Source: Xylophilus rhododendri (GTDB lineage: Bacteria; Pseudomonadota; Gammaproteobacteria; Burkholderiales; Burkholderiaceae_C). Taken from it: 64,000 bases of DNA. The notes below the pieces were generated by a model. That model was not told the origin of the DNA. It made no database searches and worked only from the letters and a program-made list of their open reading frames with translations. The DNA lies in NCBI RefSeq assembly GCF_009906855.1, contig NZ_CP047650.1, forward strand, positions 4,464,001-4,528,000, read 5' to 3'. Position 1 is the first letter of the stretch. Each line of letters begins with the position of its first letter. Shown here in pieces: positions 25,317 to 33,349 of the stretch. The position numbers and the translations under genes were made by a program.

Positions 25317-25382
25317 GGGAAACCTCGATTTCAAAACAATGCGCGCGATTGTCAGTCAGCTTATGAAAGCAAGGGATAACCC

Positions 25383-25676
25383 TTAGGGGTTTGCCGAGGC
25401 GCTCTTCTTGCGGAAGCTGGTCTCCATCTGTTCGCATTCGGAGAGCTTGTTGCGCTGCTCCATGGCGGAGCCGCTGGTGTTGCGCCGGGCCTCGTTCCAG
25501 CATTCGTTGACCTTGTCGCGTTCGGTCTGCTGCTGTTCGCTGCTGGGGCCGCCGCGCTGCAGCAGGCCGCAGATCACCAGGACGACCAGGACCACGCCGG
25601 TCAGGGCCGCGGGGGAGGGGGGCCAGCGGCGTTTGGCTGCTTCTGCTTCCGGCGGGGTGGGGGCTGGCGGGGGCAT
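25383..25676 (-). CDS. Small single-span membrane protein of unknown function
   Basis: This is a 97-residue protein. A proline-rich basic N-terminus is followed by one transmembrane helix (ALTGVVLVVLVICGLL, about residues 24-39). A hydrophilic tail then carries two cysteines about 20 residues apart (NECWNEARRN and LSECEQMETS) and is rich in Glu, Gln and Arg, probably helical. AAAGGA lies 10 nt before the ATG. It precedes dctA on the same strand and may be co-transcribed with it. I do not recognise a family. Confidence 0.6.
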   Translation of the reverse strand: MPPPAPTPPEAEAAKRRWPPSPAALTGVVLVVLVICGLLQRGGPSSEQQQTERDKVNECWNEARRNTSGSAMEQRNKLSECEQMETSFRKKSASANP

Positions 25677-25796
25677 GGGTGGCGTCCTTTCGTCGCTGCT
25701 CTGTCGGCATGGGGTGACGGCTGGTCACTATATGCGGGTGCGGCTTTTGTGCATTCTTCACTATTCTTTTTGGGGGGCGTGGCCTTTGGCCTGTTT

Positions 25797-26355
25797 GCTT
25801 CTTCTCCTGGTCGGAGGGCGGAGCTGGGGGCTTGCGCGCCCCCAGACCCGCGGTAACTTTCTTTCTGCTGAAAGAAAGTCACCAAAGAAAAGCTCAGCGG
25901 TCTTTCGCCCGCAACGGGCCTTCGCTGCGCTCGGCCTCTGGAATGTGCCATCCGACGCTCTTGAGGTGACAGTTTGGCCATGCCTGACAGGCGTTACGGG
26001 CCTTGCCTCCGGCTGCGGGCAAGGCTGGCAGGATGACCAACAGCCCCCACCGCACTGACGGCGCGGGCAATCCGTCGCGCGTGCATCGCCAGTGCCTTCA
26101 ATCAACACCGCGTTCCTGCTCGCTTTGCCCGCAGCCGGAGGCAAGGCCCGGAACGTGGAAGCCCGCACGGCCAAACCGTCACGGCCAGAGCGTTCGATGG
26201 CACATTCTTCAGGCCGAGCGCAGCGACGGCCCGTTGCGGGCGAAAGACCGCCGAGCTTTTCTTTGGTGACTTTCTTTCAGCAGAAAGAAAGTTACCGCGG
26301 GTCTGGGGGCGCGCAAGCCCCCAGCTCCACCCTCCGCCCAGGAGAAGAAGGAGAC
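25797..26355. repeat. Dispersed self-complementary repeat, copy 1
   Basis: This intergenic element of about 550 bp has arms that are inverted copies of each other. Bases 25829-25920 and 26228-26318 pair over about 90 bp, including CTTTCTTTCTGCTGAAAGAA and its complement, and CCGCGGGTCTGGGGGCGCGC. Inside are further hairpins such as GCCTTGCC...GGGCAAGGC. A second copy lies at 32757-33304 in the opposite orientation. No transposase is encoded; open frames crossing it are repeat artefacts. It fills the 711-bp gap between the small membrane protein and the DUF3325 gene, where I see no gene. It may belong to a multicopy family in this genome. Confidence 0.9.
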
Positions 26356-26387
26356 AGGCCGAAGGCCACCAAAAGAGAGCCGCCCCT

Positions 26388-26738
26388 TCACCCCAAAGCC
26401 ACCAAAAAAGCCCCACCCCCCAAAACCAAAGCCACCCCCATGGCCCGCAGCAAAACCCGAGGCGCATAACTGAGCACAAGCACGGTCACCACCGCACTGA
26501 CAGTGAGCAAACCGCACCACAGCACCAGCCCCTGACCAAGCCCGCGCAAGGCCCAGCAAGCCAGCAGCGACAGGAGCAGCGCCAGGCTGCCTCCGCCCCG
26601 CAGCCAGGCACGCCAGCGCCCCGGCTCGCGCCCGCGGCCGAAGCTGTCCTCGTAGTGCCGGTCCATCGCCAGGCTCAAGGCGCAGAACCCGCCCAGCGAT
26701 GCGGCCAGGGCCGCGGCCGATCCGAACAGCGGATTCAT
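26388..26738 (-). CDS. DUF3325 domain membrane protein of an iron operon
   Basis: This 116-residue integral membrane protein has three to four hydrophobic helices, for example LAASLGGFCALSLAMDRHYE, GGSLALLLSLLACWALRGLG and VLVLSYAPRVLLRAMGVALV. DUF3325 proteins recur as the last gene behind PepSY proteins in Fur-regulated operons of proteobacteria. That is the case here: its start overlaps the PepSY gene stop by 4 bp. The function is unknown; a role in iron-siderophore processing is inferred from context. Confidence 0.8.
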   Translation of the reverse strand: MNPLFGSAAALAASLGGFCALSLAMDRHYEDSFGRGREPGRWRAWLRGGGSLALLLSLLACWALRGLGQGLVLWCGLLTVSAVVTVLVLSYAPRVLLRAMGVALVLGGGAFLVALG

Positions 26739-28384
26739 GGCGCGGCTCCCAGCTCACCGGCGCCGGCTGACGCAGCCGCACGCGCCGGCGCCGCCCTGGC
26801 CTTGGCGGCGGCCTTGCGTTTGCCCACATGCCACGCCGCACCGGCCAGGGCCAGCCCCAACCCCAGGCAGACCAGGTCGAACCCGGCGACCGCCCACAGC
26901 CCGTTGGCCATCGCCATCACCAAGTTGCCCGGTCCGGTGAAGGCATTGAGCAGCGGCACGCAGGCGAACAGCACGGCCCCCAGCCACAGCTGGATCTGCC
27001 ACATGCGCCGCGAGGGCCAGGCCAGCCCGGCCACCGCCGCCACGCCCCAGGCGGCGAAGAAGCAGGTGATCTCCTCCTGCGGCCGACCCGCGATGCCCAC
27101 CGGCAGCAGCCGGTTGGCCCAGAAATAGGTGGCGAAGGCGATCGGCAGGCCGGCGATGGCCGCCACGTTCAGCCCGTCGACCAGGCGCAGGCCGAAGCCG
27201 ACACGGCCGCCGGCCTTGAGCGCCTTGGCGTATTTCTGCCGCTCCTTCACGCCCCACAGCAGCAGGCCGGTGGCCACCATCACGCAGCCGCCCAGGCCCG
27301 AGAGGAAGAACAGCCCGCGCATCAGCGGATTGGAGAAATGCGCCAGGTGCAGGCCATAGAGCACGCCGCGCGTCTGCACCGCGCCGCCGGGCGTGTCGCC
27401 ATTGGCCTGCTGCAGCTCGCCGGTCACGCCGTGGAAGACCATCGAGGGCTGGTCGCTGGACATGTCCTGGCCGTCCTGCTTCGTGATGGTGATGACGGCA
27501 TTGGCGTCGTTGGGATTGGTCACCACCAGGCGGCCCACCTGCGCGCCCTCGCCCCAGTGCTGGCGCGCCTGCGCCATCAGCGGCGCGATCGCGGCCAGGG
27601 TGGCCGGCTGGCCGGCCGGCTTCTCGTTGCGGGCGGAGAAGGCCGGGAACATCTCGGCGTTGAAGGCCTTGGTGTCGCCCTGGTAGGCCGCCTGCAGGGC
27701 CGAGGGCATGTACATGAACATCAGCGTGACCAGGCCGGTGTAGGTGATCATCAGGTGAAAGGGCAGCGCCAGCACCGCGGTGGCGTTGTGCGCGTCCAGC
27801 CAGCTGCGCTGGCCCTTCTTTGGCCGGAAGGTGAAGAAGTCCTTGAAGATGCGTTTGTGGGTGACGATGCCGCTGAGGATGGCCACCAGCATGAACATGG
27901 CGCAGAAGCCGACGATCCAGCGCGCCCAGATCGCCGGCATGTAGTGCAGGTCGTAGTGCAGGCGGTAGAGGAACTCTCCGCCCCGGGTTTCGCGGGCGCC
28001 GGTGGAGGGCTCGCCGGTGGCGGGGTCGAGGTTCACGCTTTTGAAGGCCGCGCGCCGCGGGGCCGCCTCGCCGGGCCTGGGCGGCTGCGGTTTGGGGTTC
28101 CAGAACATGCGGTCCATCGGCTCGCGTTCGGTGGGCAGGCTGATGAACCAGCGCTGGGCGTCCGCGCCGTGCTTCTGCAGGTAGTCGACGGCCGCCTGCG
28201 CCGCGCGCTCGGGCGACACCGGCTCGCTGGCGGCGCGGTGCAGCTCGGGCTTCATCCAGAAAGTGATCTCGTCCTTGAAGTACGAGGAGGTGCCGCCGCA
28301 GAACACCAGGAACAGCACCCATCCCACCAGCAGGCCCGACCAGGTGTGCAGCCAGGCCATCGATTGGCGAAAACCTTCCTTCAT
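26735..28384 (-). CDS. PepSY-associated transmembrane protein, probable iron-uptake reductase component
   Basis: This is a 549-residue membrane protein. The N-terminal helix MAWLHTWSGLLVGWVLFLVF carries a His that could ligate haem. A periplasmic PepSY region follows (PERAAQAAVDYLQKHGADAQ). Paired helices come at about residues 180-205 (RWIVGFCAMFMLVAILSGIV) and 235-255, then a second PepSY-like region and several C-terminal helices. The family resembles the membrane half of the reductase at 16341 but has no flavodoxin part. The ATG at 28384 is chosen because it overlaps the DUF3649 stop by 4 bp and gives the family N-terminus. It is the middle gene of DUF3649-PepSY-DUF3325, behind a Fur box. 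Confidence 0.86.
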   Translation of the reverse strand: MKEGFRQSMAWLHTWSGLLVGWVLFLVFCGGTSSYFKDEITFWMKPELHRAASEPVSPERAAQAAVDYLQKHGADAQRWFISLPTEREPMDRMFWNPKPQPPRPGEAAPRRAAFKSVNLDPATGEPSTGARETRGGEFLYRLHYDLHYMPAIWARWIVGFCAMFMLVAILSGIVTHKRIFKDFFTFRPKKGQRSWLDAHNATAVLALPFHLMITYTGLVTLMFMYMPSALQAAYQGDTKAFNAEMFPAFSARNEKPAGQPATLAAIAPLMAQARQHWGEGAQVGRLVVTNPNDANAVITITKQDGQDMSSDQPSMVFHGVTGELQQANGDTPGGAVQTRGVLYGLHLAHFSNPLMRGLFFLSGLGGCVMVATGLLLWGVKERQKYAKALKAGGRVGFGLRLVDGLNVAAIAGLPIAFATYFWANRLLPVGIAGRPQEEITCFFAAWGVAAVAGLAWPSRRMWQIQLWLGAVLFACVPLLNAFTGPGNLVMAMANGLWAVAGFDLVCLGLGLALAGAAWHVGKRKAAAKARAAPARAAASAGAGELGAAP

Positions 28385-28767
28385 GCGCCTGCTCCCGGGT
28401 GGCCCAGATAGAAATACGCGCCCAGCACGGCGCCGAGCACCGCCGCGGGCAGCGCCAGGCCGAGCGCGGCGCGCCAGGCCGTGCGGGCGGCGAACACCCA
28501 CATCACCGCGCAGGGATAGACCACGAAGGCCAGCAGGGTGGCGGTGACCGTGGCTTCGAGCCGGGTGGCCGGCAGCACCAGCGCCAGCACCGCCGCTGCC
28601 AGGGCCGAGACCGCGTAGCCGCCGAGGATGGCCGTCAGCGCGCGCATGGCCACGCCGAAGCGGTAGCGCAGGCCCTCGCTGCCGGCGGACAGCCAGCGGT
28701 GGCGGGTGGAGGCCGACGCATCGGCCAGGCGTGCGGCGGAAGAGGGATGGGCGGGAGCCTGGGTCAT
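28381..28767 (-). CDS. DUF3649 domain membrane protein, first gene of iron operon
   Basis: The 128-residue protein has a polar N-terminus and then three or four hydrophobic helices (AILGGYAVSALAAAVLALVL, ATVTATLLAFVVYPCAVMWV, LALPAAVLGAVLGAYFYLGH). DUF3649 proteins are found with PepSY and DUF3325 partners in siderophore-related operons. The ATG at 28767 is preferred to an upstream GTG at 28812 because the latter lies almost on the Fur box. The specific role is unknown. Confidence 0.8.
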   Translation of the reverse strand: MTQAPAHPSSAARLADASASTRHRWLSAGSEGLRYRFGVAMRALTAILGGYAVSALAAAVLALVLPATRLEATVTATLLAFVVYPCAVMWVFAARTAWRAALGLALPAAVLGAVLGAYFYLGHPGAGA

Positions 28768-28817
28768 GGAAAACGGGGGGCGGGGCAGGACGCCGTGCGA
28801 ACGGGTCACCACTTAAC

Positions 28818-28833
28818 GAGAATGATTCCCATT
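28818..28833. promoter_or_regulatory. Fur box upstream of the DUF3649-PepSY-DUF3325 operon
   Basis: GAGAATGATTCCCATT differs from the common core GAGAATGATTCTCATT by one base. It lies 51 bp upstream of the DUF3649 ATG on the minus strand, where a promoter would be. Together with the genes it precedes, the assignment to Fur is convincing. Confidence 0.8.
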
Positions 28834-28942
28834 GTAGCGGAGCGCCAAGCTTTGCCCGTCACCACAAGCATGGGCGGCTGATCGCTGGCAGGGCTTATGG
28901 CTGAAAGCAGGCGTCTGGCAGGAGGTTCACCCGGAATAAGGC

Positions 28943-28971
28943 GATTTGCATAAGCGGCACTTATGCAAATC
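28943..28971. promoter_or_regulatory. Perfect 12-5-12 inverted repeat upstream of the isocitrate-lyase-family gene
   Basis: GATTTGCATAAG and CTTATGCAAATC are exact reverse complements separated by CGGCA. The AT-rich site sits about 73 bp before the ATG at 29045 in otherwise GC-rich DNA and has no T-tail, so it looks like an operator and not a terminator. The cognate regulator is not known; the LysR gene at 31845 is one candidate. Confidence 0.7.
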
Positions 28972-29044
28972 ACGCCCCGAACCTTCTTTCAAGCCCGCGC
29001 CGCCCTCCCTAAACTGGCGACCCTATTCCTGGAGACCTAGAAAA

Positions 29045-29926
29045 ATGGACCAACACTCACGCCACCCCGGAACCCAGCTGCGCCAGGCCCTCGAAGCACG
29101 CCGCGGCCTGCTGGTGCCGGGCGCCGGCAATGCCCTGGCCGCCCGGGTCATCGAAAGCCTGGGTTTCGAGGCCGTCTACCTCAGCGGCGCGGGCCTGACC
29201 AACAACTTCTACGGCATGCCCGACCTGGGTTTCGTCGGCCTGGAAGACATCGCCCGCCACACCGCCGCCATCCGCGACGCCGTGCCCCTGCCGCTGATCG
29301 TCGATGCCGACACCGGCTTCGGCAATGCGCTCAACGTACGCCACACGGTGCGCACCCTGGAGCGGGCCGGCGCCAACGCGATCCAGCTGGAAGACCAGGT
29401 GATGCCCAAGAAATGCGGCCACTTCTCCGGCAAGGCCGTCATCGGCCAGCAGGAGATGGTGGGCAAGATCAAGGCCGCGGTGGATGCCCGCCAGCATGGT
29501 GACTTCCTGATCATCGCCCGCACCGATGCCCGCGCCATCCACGGCCTGGACGATGCCCTGGACCGCGCCCGCGCCTTCGCCGAGGCCGGCGCCGACGTGA
29601 CCTTCGTCGAGGCCCCCACCGGGATCGACGAACTGCGCCGCATCGCCGCCGAACTGCCGGTGCCGCAGGTGGTCAACATCGTCATCGGCGGCAAGACGCC
29701 CGCGCTGCCCGCCGCCGAATTCGGCGCCATGGGTTTCGGCCTGGTGCTGTATGCCAACGCCGCACTGCAGGGCGCGGTGCGCGGCATGACCAATGCGCTG
29801 AGCCGCCTGCAGCGCGACGGCGAACTGCCGGAAGACCCGGAACTGGTCGCCACCTTCGCCGAGCGGCAGTCGCTGGTGCAGAAGCCGCTCTTCGATGCCC
29901 TGGACGAGAAATATGCCGGCAGCTGA
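29045..29926 (+). CDS. Isocitrate lyase / PEP mutase superfamily enzyme (2-methylisocitrate or dimethylmalate lyase-like)
   Basis: This 293-residue TIM-barrel lyase or mutase would cleave or rearrange a 2-hydroxy-acid. PLIVDADTGFGNALNVRHTV carries the metal-binding Asp pair. LEDQVMPKKCGHFSGKAV holds the KKCGH active-site loop with the catalytic Cys of C-C bond-cleaving members. IIARTDARAIHGLDDALDRA is also conserved. The ATG at 29045 gives the expected start; a frame from 28946 would cross the palindrome. It overlaps the amidohydrolase gene by 14 bp and is followed by a TctC receptor and a LysR gene, so the cluster probably degrades an imported carboxylic acid. The substrate is unassigned. 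Confidence 0.83.
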   Translation: MDQHSRHPGTQLRQALEARRGLLVPGAGNALAARVIESLGFEAVYLSGAGLTNNFYGMPDLGFVGLEDIARHTAAIRDAVPLPLIVDADTGFGNALNVRHTVRTLERAGANAIQLEDQVMPKKCGHFSGKAVIGQQEMVGKIKAAVDARQHGDFLIIARTDARAIHGLDDALDRARAFAEAGADVTFVEAPTGIDELRRIAAELPVPQVVNIVIGGKTPALPAAEFGAMGFGLVLYANAALQGAVRGMTNALSRLQRDGELPEDPELVATFAERQSLVQKPLFDALDEKYAGS

Positions 29927-30773
29927 GATCAGCGCCGTCGATTGCCACGCCCATGTTTTCGAGACCTCCCTGCAGCTGGCGGCCGGGCACCGCCATGCGC
30001 CCGAAGCCGACGCCCTGACCGACGACTACCTGCGCCTGCTCGATGCCCATGGCATCTCGCACGGCGTGCTGGTGCAGCCGAGTTTCCTGGGCACCGACAA
30101 CCGCTACTTCCTGGCGGCGATCGCCCGCCATCCGCGGCGCCTGCGCGGCGTGGCGGTGGTCGATCCGGCCACGCCGCTGGCCGAGCTGCGCGCCCTGAAG
30201 GATCAGGGCGTGTGCGGCGTGCGCGCCAACCTGCTCGGCCTGCCGATTCCCGATTTCTCCTCGCCGGACTGGCGCGGCCTGCTCGGCCATATCCGCGAGC
30301 TGGACTGGCACCTGGAACTGCACCGCGACGCCTGCGACCTGCCGCAGCTGCTGCAGGCCCTGCTGCCAAGCGGCTGCCGCCTGGTGGTGGACCACCTGGG
30401 CCGGCCCGACCCGGCGCTGGGCACGGCCGACCCCGGCTTCGCCGCCCTGCTGCGCGCCGCCGACAGCGGCCGGGTGTGGGTGAAGCTCTCCGCCGCCTAC
30501 CGCAGCGCCCGCGCGCCGCGTGCCCCGCTGACCGAGCGCCATGCCGATCTGGCAGAACAGGACGCCGCATCGGCCCGCGCCAGCGCCGCCGCCCTGCTGG
30601 CCGCCTTCGGCCCCGAGCGCCTGGTCTGGGGCAGCGACTGGCCGCACACCCAGCACGGCGAGTTCATCGACTTCGGCCGCAGCCGCGCCCTGCTCACCGA
30701 CTGGGTGCCCGCACCCGCGCAGCGCTGCCGCATCCTGGTGGACACGCCCTGCGAACTCTTCGGCCTGCGCTGA
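29913..30773 (+). CDS. Amidohydrolase 2 family metal-dependent hydrolase (PDC-hydrolase-like)
   Basis: This is a 286-residue TIM-barrel hydrolase or decarboxylase of the amidohydrolase-2 group, related in layout to 2-pyrone-4,6-dicarboxylate lactonase. VDCHAHVFE near the N-terminus gives the HxH metal site. LVQPSFLGTDNRYFLAAIAR, LRGVAVVDP, LVVDHLGRPDP and LVWGSDWPHTQ near the C-terminus, with the conserved Asp, complete the set. The ATG at 29913 lies inside the end of the preceding gene, so translation is probably coupled. A lactone or enol intermediate of the same pathway is a reasonable substrate guess. Confidence 0.84.
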   Translation: MPAAEISAVDCHAHVFETSLQLAAGHRHAPEADALTDDYLRLLDAHGISHGVLVQPSFLGTDNRYFLAAIARHPRRLRGVAVVDPATPLAELRALKDQGVCGVRANLLGLPIPDFSSPDWRGLLGHIRELDWHLELHRDACDLPQLLQALLPSGCRLVVDHLGRPDPALGTADPGFAALLRAADSGRVWVKLSAAYRSARAPRAPLTERHADLAEQDAASARASAAALLAAFGPERLVWGSDWPHTQHGEFIDFGRSRALLTDWVPAPAQRCRILVDTPCELFGLR

Positions 30774-30831
30774 AAAGCCCGCTCCATAATTCCGACCGTT
30801 TTCATCACAGCCTTCCAGAAGCGAGACTCAC

Positions 30832-31809
30832 ATGACCCATCCCATCCTGCGCCGCACCGCCCTGGCCGCGATCGCCGCCACCGCCTGCGCCGCCGCCGTG
30901 CCGGCCTTCGCCCAGGACAGCTGGCCCAACCACCCGATCCGCTTCATCGTGCCCTTCTCGGCCGGCGGTGCCAACGACCTGATGGCGCGCGCCGCCGCCG
31001 AAGGCGCCGGCAAGCGCCTGGGCCAGACCATCATCGTGGAGAACAAGCCCGGCGGCTCCACCAGCCTGGGCGCGGCCTACGTGGCCCAGCAGAAGCCCGA
31101 CGGCTACACCTTCCTGATCAGCGCGGCCGGCGTGATCTCGAACAACATGATCAAGAAGTCCATGCCCTACAAGGACGCCGACCTGACCCCTGTCGCCATG
31201 GTCGGCCTGGCGCCCTCGGTGGTGCTGGTGCCGCCGGACGCGCCCTACAACAACCTCAAGGAATTCATCGCCGCCTCGCAGAAGGGCCAGGGCTTCCACT
31301 GGGCCACCGCGGGCACCGGCAGCACGCCGCATTTCGTCTCCGGCATCCTGGAGACCAAGTACGGCGCCAAGCTCGACATCGTGCCCTACAAGAGCGGCTC
31401 CGAATCGGTCACCGCCGTGCTGGGCAAGCAGGTGCAGGCCACCTCCGAGGCCAGCATCGTCGCCCTGCCCTACATCAAGAGCGGCAAGCTCAAGGCCCTG
31501 GCCGACACCTGGACCGCGCGCATCTCGGCCTACCCGCAGCTGGCGACCGCCCAGGAGCAGGGCTTCCCCGACATGCAGATCGCCCACTGGTGCGGCGTGC
31601 ATGCGCCGGCCGGCACGCCCGAGGCCATCCTCGACAAGATGGCCGCCGCCATCGACGCCGCCATGAAGGACGCGGCCACCGCCGAGCACCTGAAGGCGCT
31701 GGGCATCGAACCGATCGGCGGCACCCGTGCGTCGTTCGTGAAGTTCGTCGACGAGGAGCGCAGCCGCCTGCGCACCGTCGTCAAGGCCACCGGCATGACG
31801 GACGAGTGA
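30832..31809 (+). CDS. Bug/TctC family periplasmic solute-binding protein
   Basis: This is a periplasmic receptor for an organic acid in the tripartite tricarboxylate transporter family, of 325 residues. A signal peptide (LAAIAATACAAAVPAFAQ, cleavage near residue 26) is followed by SWPNHPIRFIVPFSAGGAND. GQTIIVENKPGGSTSLGAAY and VPYKSGSESVTAVLGKQVQA are the family's ligand-binding segments. No TctA or TctB gene adjoins it, as is common for the many orphan Bug proteins of Burkholderiales. The position between the lyase/hydrolase pair and a LysR gene suggests it brings in, or senses, their substrate. Confidence 0.9.
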   Translation: MTHPILRRTALAAIAATACAAAVPAFAQDSWPNHPIRFIVPFSAGGANDLMARAAAEGAGKRLGQTIIVENKPGGSTSLGAAYVAQQKPDGYTFLISAAGVISNNMIKKSMPYKDADLTPVAMVGLAPSVVLVPPDAPYNNLKEFIAASQKGQGFHWATAGTGSTPHFVSGILETKYGAKLDIVPYKSGSESVTAVLGKQVQATSEASIVALPYIKSGKLKALADTWTARISAYPQLATAQEQGFPDMQIAHWCGVHAPAGTPEAILDKMAAAIDAAMKDAATAEHLKALGIEPIGGTRASFVKFVDEERSRLRTVVKATGMTDE

Positions 31810-31844
31810 GCGGGCGGGCGGGTCCGGACGGCACCGGCGCTGCG

Positions 31845-32720
31845 ATGGACACCCGCCTGATGCGTTACCTGCTGGCCATCGCCGATGCCGGCAGCCTGAC
31901 GCATGCCGCCGAGGCGCTCGGCGTGGCCCAGCCGGCCTTGAGCCAGGCCATCAAGCGCCTGGAGGCCGACCTGGGCGTGCGCCTGTTCGAACGCTCGCGG
32001 CGCGGCGCCGCCCTGACGGATGCCGGCCGCGCCATCATCGACGACGTGCGCGCCAGCCTGGCCCTGGCCGCCTCGGCCACCCAGCGTGCACGGGCGATCG
32101 CCGGCGGCAAGGCCGGCCGGCTGCACATCGGCTTCGTCACCCATGCGGTCTACGACGTGCTGCCCTCGGCGCTGCGCCTGCTGCGCGCCGACTTCCCCGG
32201 CGTGGAGATCGTGCTCAGCGAGATGGGCAATGCCGACCAGCTGCAGGCGCTGGAGCAGGGCGCCATCGACCTGGCCCTGCTGCACACGCCGCTGCCCTTG
32301 CCGGCCCGGGTGCGCATGAAGCTGGTGCGGCGCGAGCGCCTGGTGGCGGTGCTGCCTGCCGGTTATGCGCTGGGCGCGGACGGGCGGGTGGGCATGGCCG
32401 ACATCGCCGCGCTGGGGCTGGTGTGGTTTCCCGAGCGGCAGCTACCTGCGATGCGGGCGGGCATCGTCGCCGCCTTCCAGCGGGCCGGGCTGGAGCCGCA
32501 TTTCGTGCAGGAGGCCAATCGCTCGTTGACCGCGCTGTCTTGCGTGGCGGCGGGGATGGGGGCTTCGCTGCAGCCTCAGTCCGCGGCCATGCTGGCGCAT
32601 CGGGGGGTTTTGTTTGCCGAGCTGCGGGATGGGGATAGCTTGCCGCATTTCGAGCTGGGGGTGCTTTGGGTCGCCGGGACTCGGCCTACCCTGGCGGAGC
32701 AGTTGGCTGAGCGGTTGTGA
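31845..32720 (+). CDS. LysR family transcriptional regulator
   Basis: This 291-residue LysR regulator has its HTH at about residues 4-62 (YLLAIADAGSLTHAAEALGV, then AQPALSQAIKRLEADLGVRL). A ligand-binding domain beginning LHIGFVTHAVYDVLPSALRL follows. The ATG at 31845 is chosen for MDTRLMRYLLAIADAG. It is the last gene of the 29045 cluster on the same strand, 35 bp after the TctC gene, and probably regulates it. It stops 37 bp before the second copy of the dispersed repeat. Confidence 0.87.
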   Translation: MDTRLMRYLLAIADAGSLTHAAEALGVAQPALSQAIKRLEADLGVRLFERSRRGAALTDAGRAIIDDVRASLALAASATQRARAIAGGKAGRLHIGFVTHAVYDVLPSALRLLRADFPGVEIVLSEMGNADQLQALEQGAIDLALLHTPLPLPARVRMKLVRRERLVAVLPAGYALGADGRVGMADIAALGLVWFPERQLPAMRAGIVAAFQRAGLEPHFVQEANRSLTALSCVAAGMGASLQPQSAAMLAHRGVLFAELRDGDSLPHFELGVLWVAGTRPTLAEQLAERL

Positions 32721-32756
32721 ATTTTTTTGGGGGTTTGGGCTTTGGTCTGTTTGCTT

Positions 32757-33304
32757 CTTCTCCTGGTCGGAGGGTGGAGCTGGGGGCTTGCGCGCCCCAG
32801 ACCCGCGGTAACTTTCTTTCTGCTGAAAGAAAGTCACCAAAGAAAAGCTCGGCGGTCTTTCGCCCGCAACGGGCCGTCGCTTCGCTCGGCCTGAAGAATG
32901 TGCCATCCAACGCTCTGGCCGTGACGGTTTGGCCGTGCGGGCTTCCACGTTCCGGGCCTTGCCTCCGGCTGCGGGCAAGGCGAGCAGGAACGCGGTGTTG
33001 ATTGAAGGCACTGGCGAGGCACGCGCGCCGGTTTGCCCGCGCCGTCAGTGCGGTGGGGGCTGTTGGTCATCCTGCATGCCTTGCCCGCAGCCGGAGGCAA
33101 GGCCCGGAACGCCTGTTAGGCATGGCCAAACTGTCACCTCAAGAGCGCCCGATGGCACATTCCAGAGGCCGAGCGCAGCGACGGCCCGTTGCGGGCGAAA
33201 GACCGCTGAGCTTTTCTTTGGTGACTTTCTTTCAGCAGAAAGAAAGTTACCGCGGGTCTGGGGGCGCGCAAGCCCCCAGCTCCACCCTCCGCCCAGGAGA
33301 AAAA
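32757..33304. repeat. Dispersed self-complementary repeat, copy 2 (inverted relative to copy 1)
   Basis: This is a near-identical copy of the element at 25797-26355 in the opposite orientation. The segment ending GGTTTGCCCGCGCCGTCAGT here is the complement of the one near 26050 in copy 1. Its own arms (about 32784-32873 and 33187-33276) are again inverted copies of each other. It fills the 629-bp gap between the convergent LysR and dppA genes, where a bidirectional terminator would be useful. I see no gene in it. Confidence 0.9.
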
Positions 33305-33349
33305 GCAAACAAACCCCAGAGCCCCCCTCCGCCCAGGAGAAGAAAAAAC

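Noticed and set aside
25800..26469. Several 80-140-codon frames within the first repeat copy, such as one starting MPSINTAFLLALPAAGG
   Set aside because: The same translations occur in both copies of the repeat and on both strands, so they come from the palindromic repeat and not from genes.
28943..28971. The AT-rich inverted repeat as a transcription terminator
   Set aside because: The stem is AT-rich and has no T-run on either side; its position before a gene start suits an operator better.
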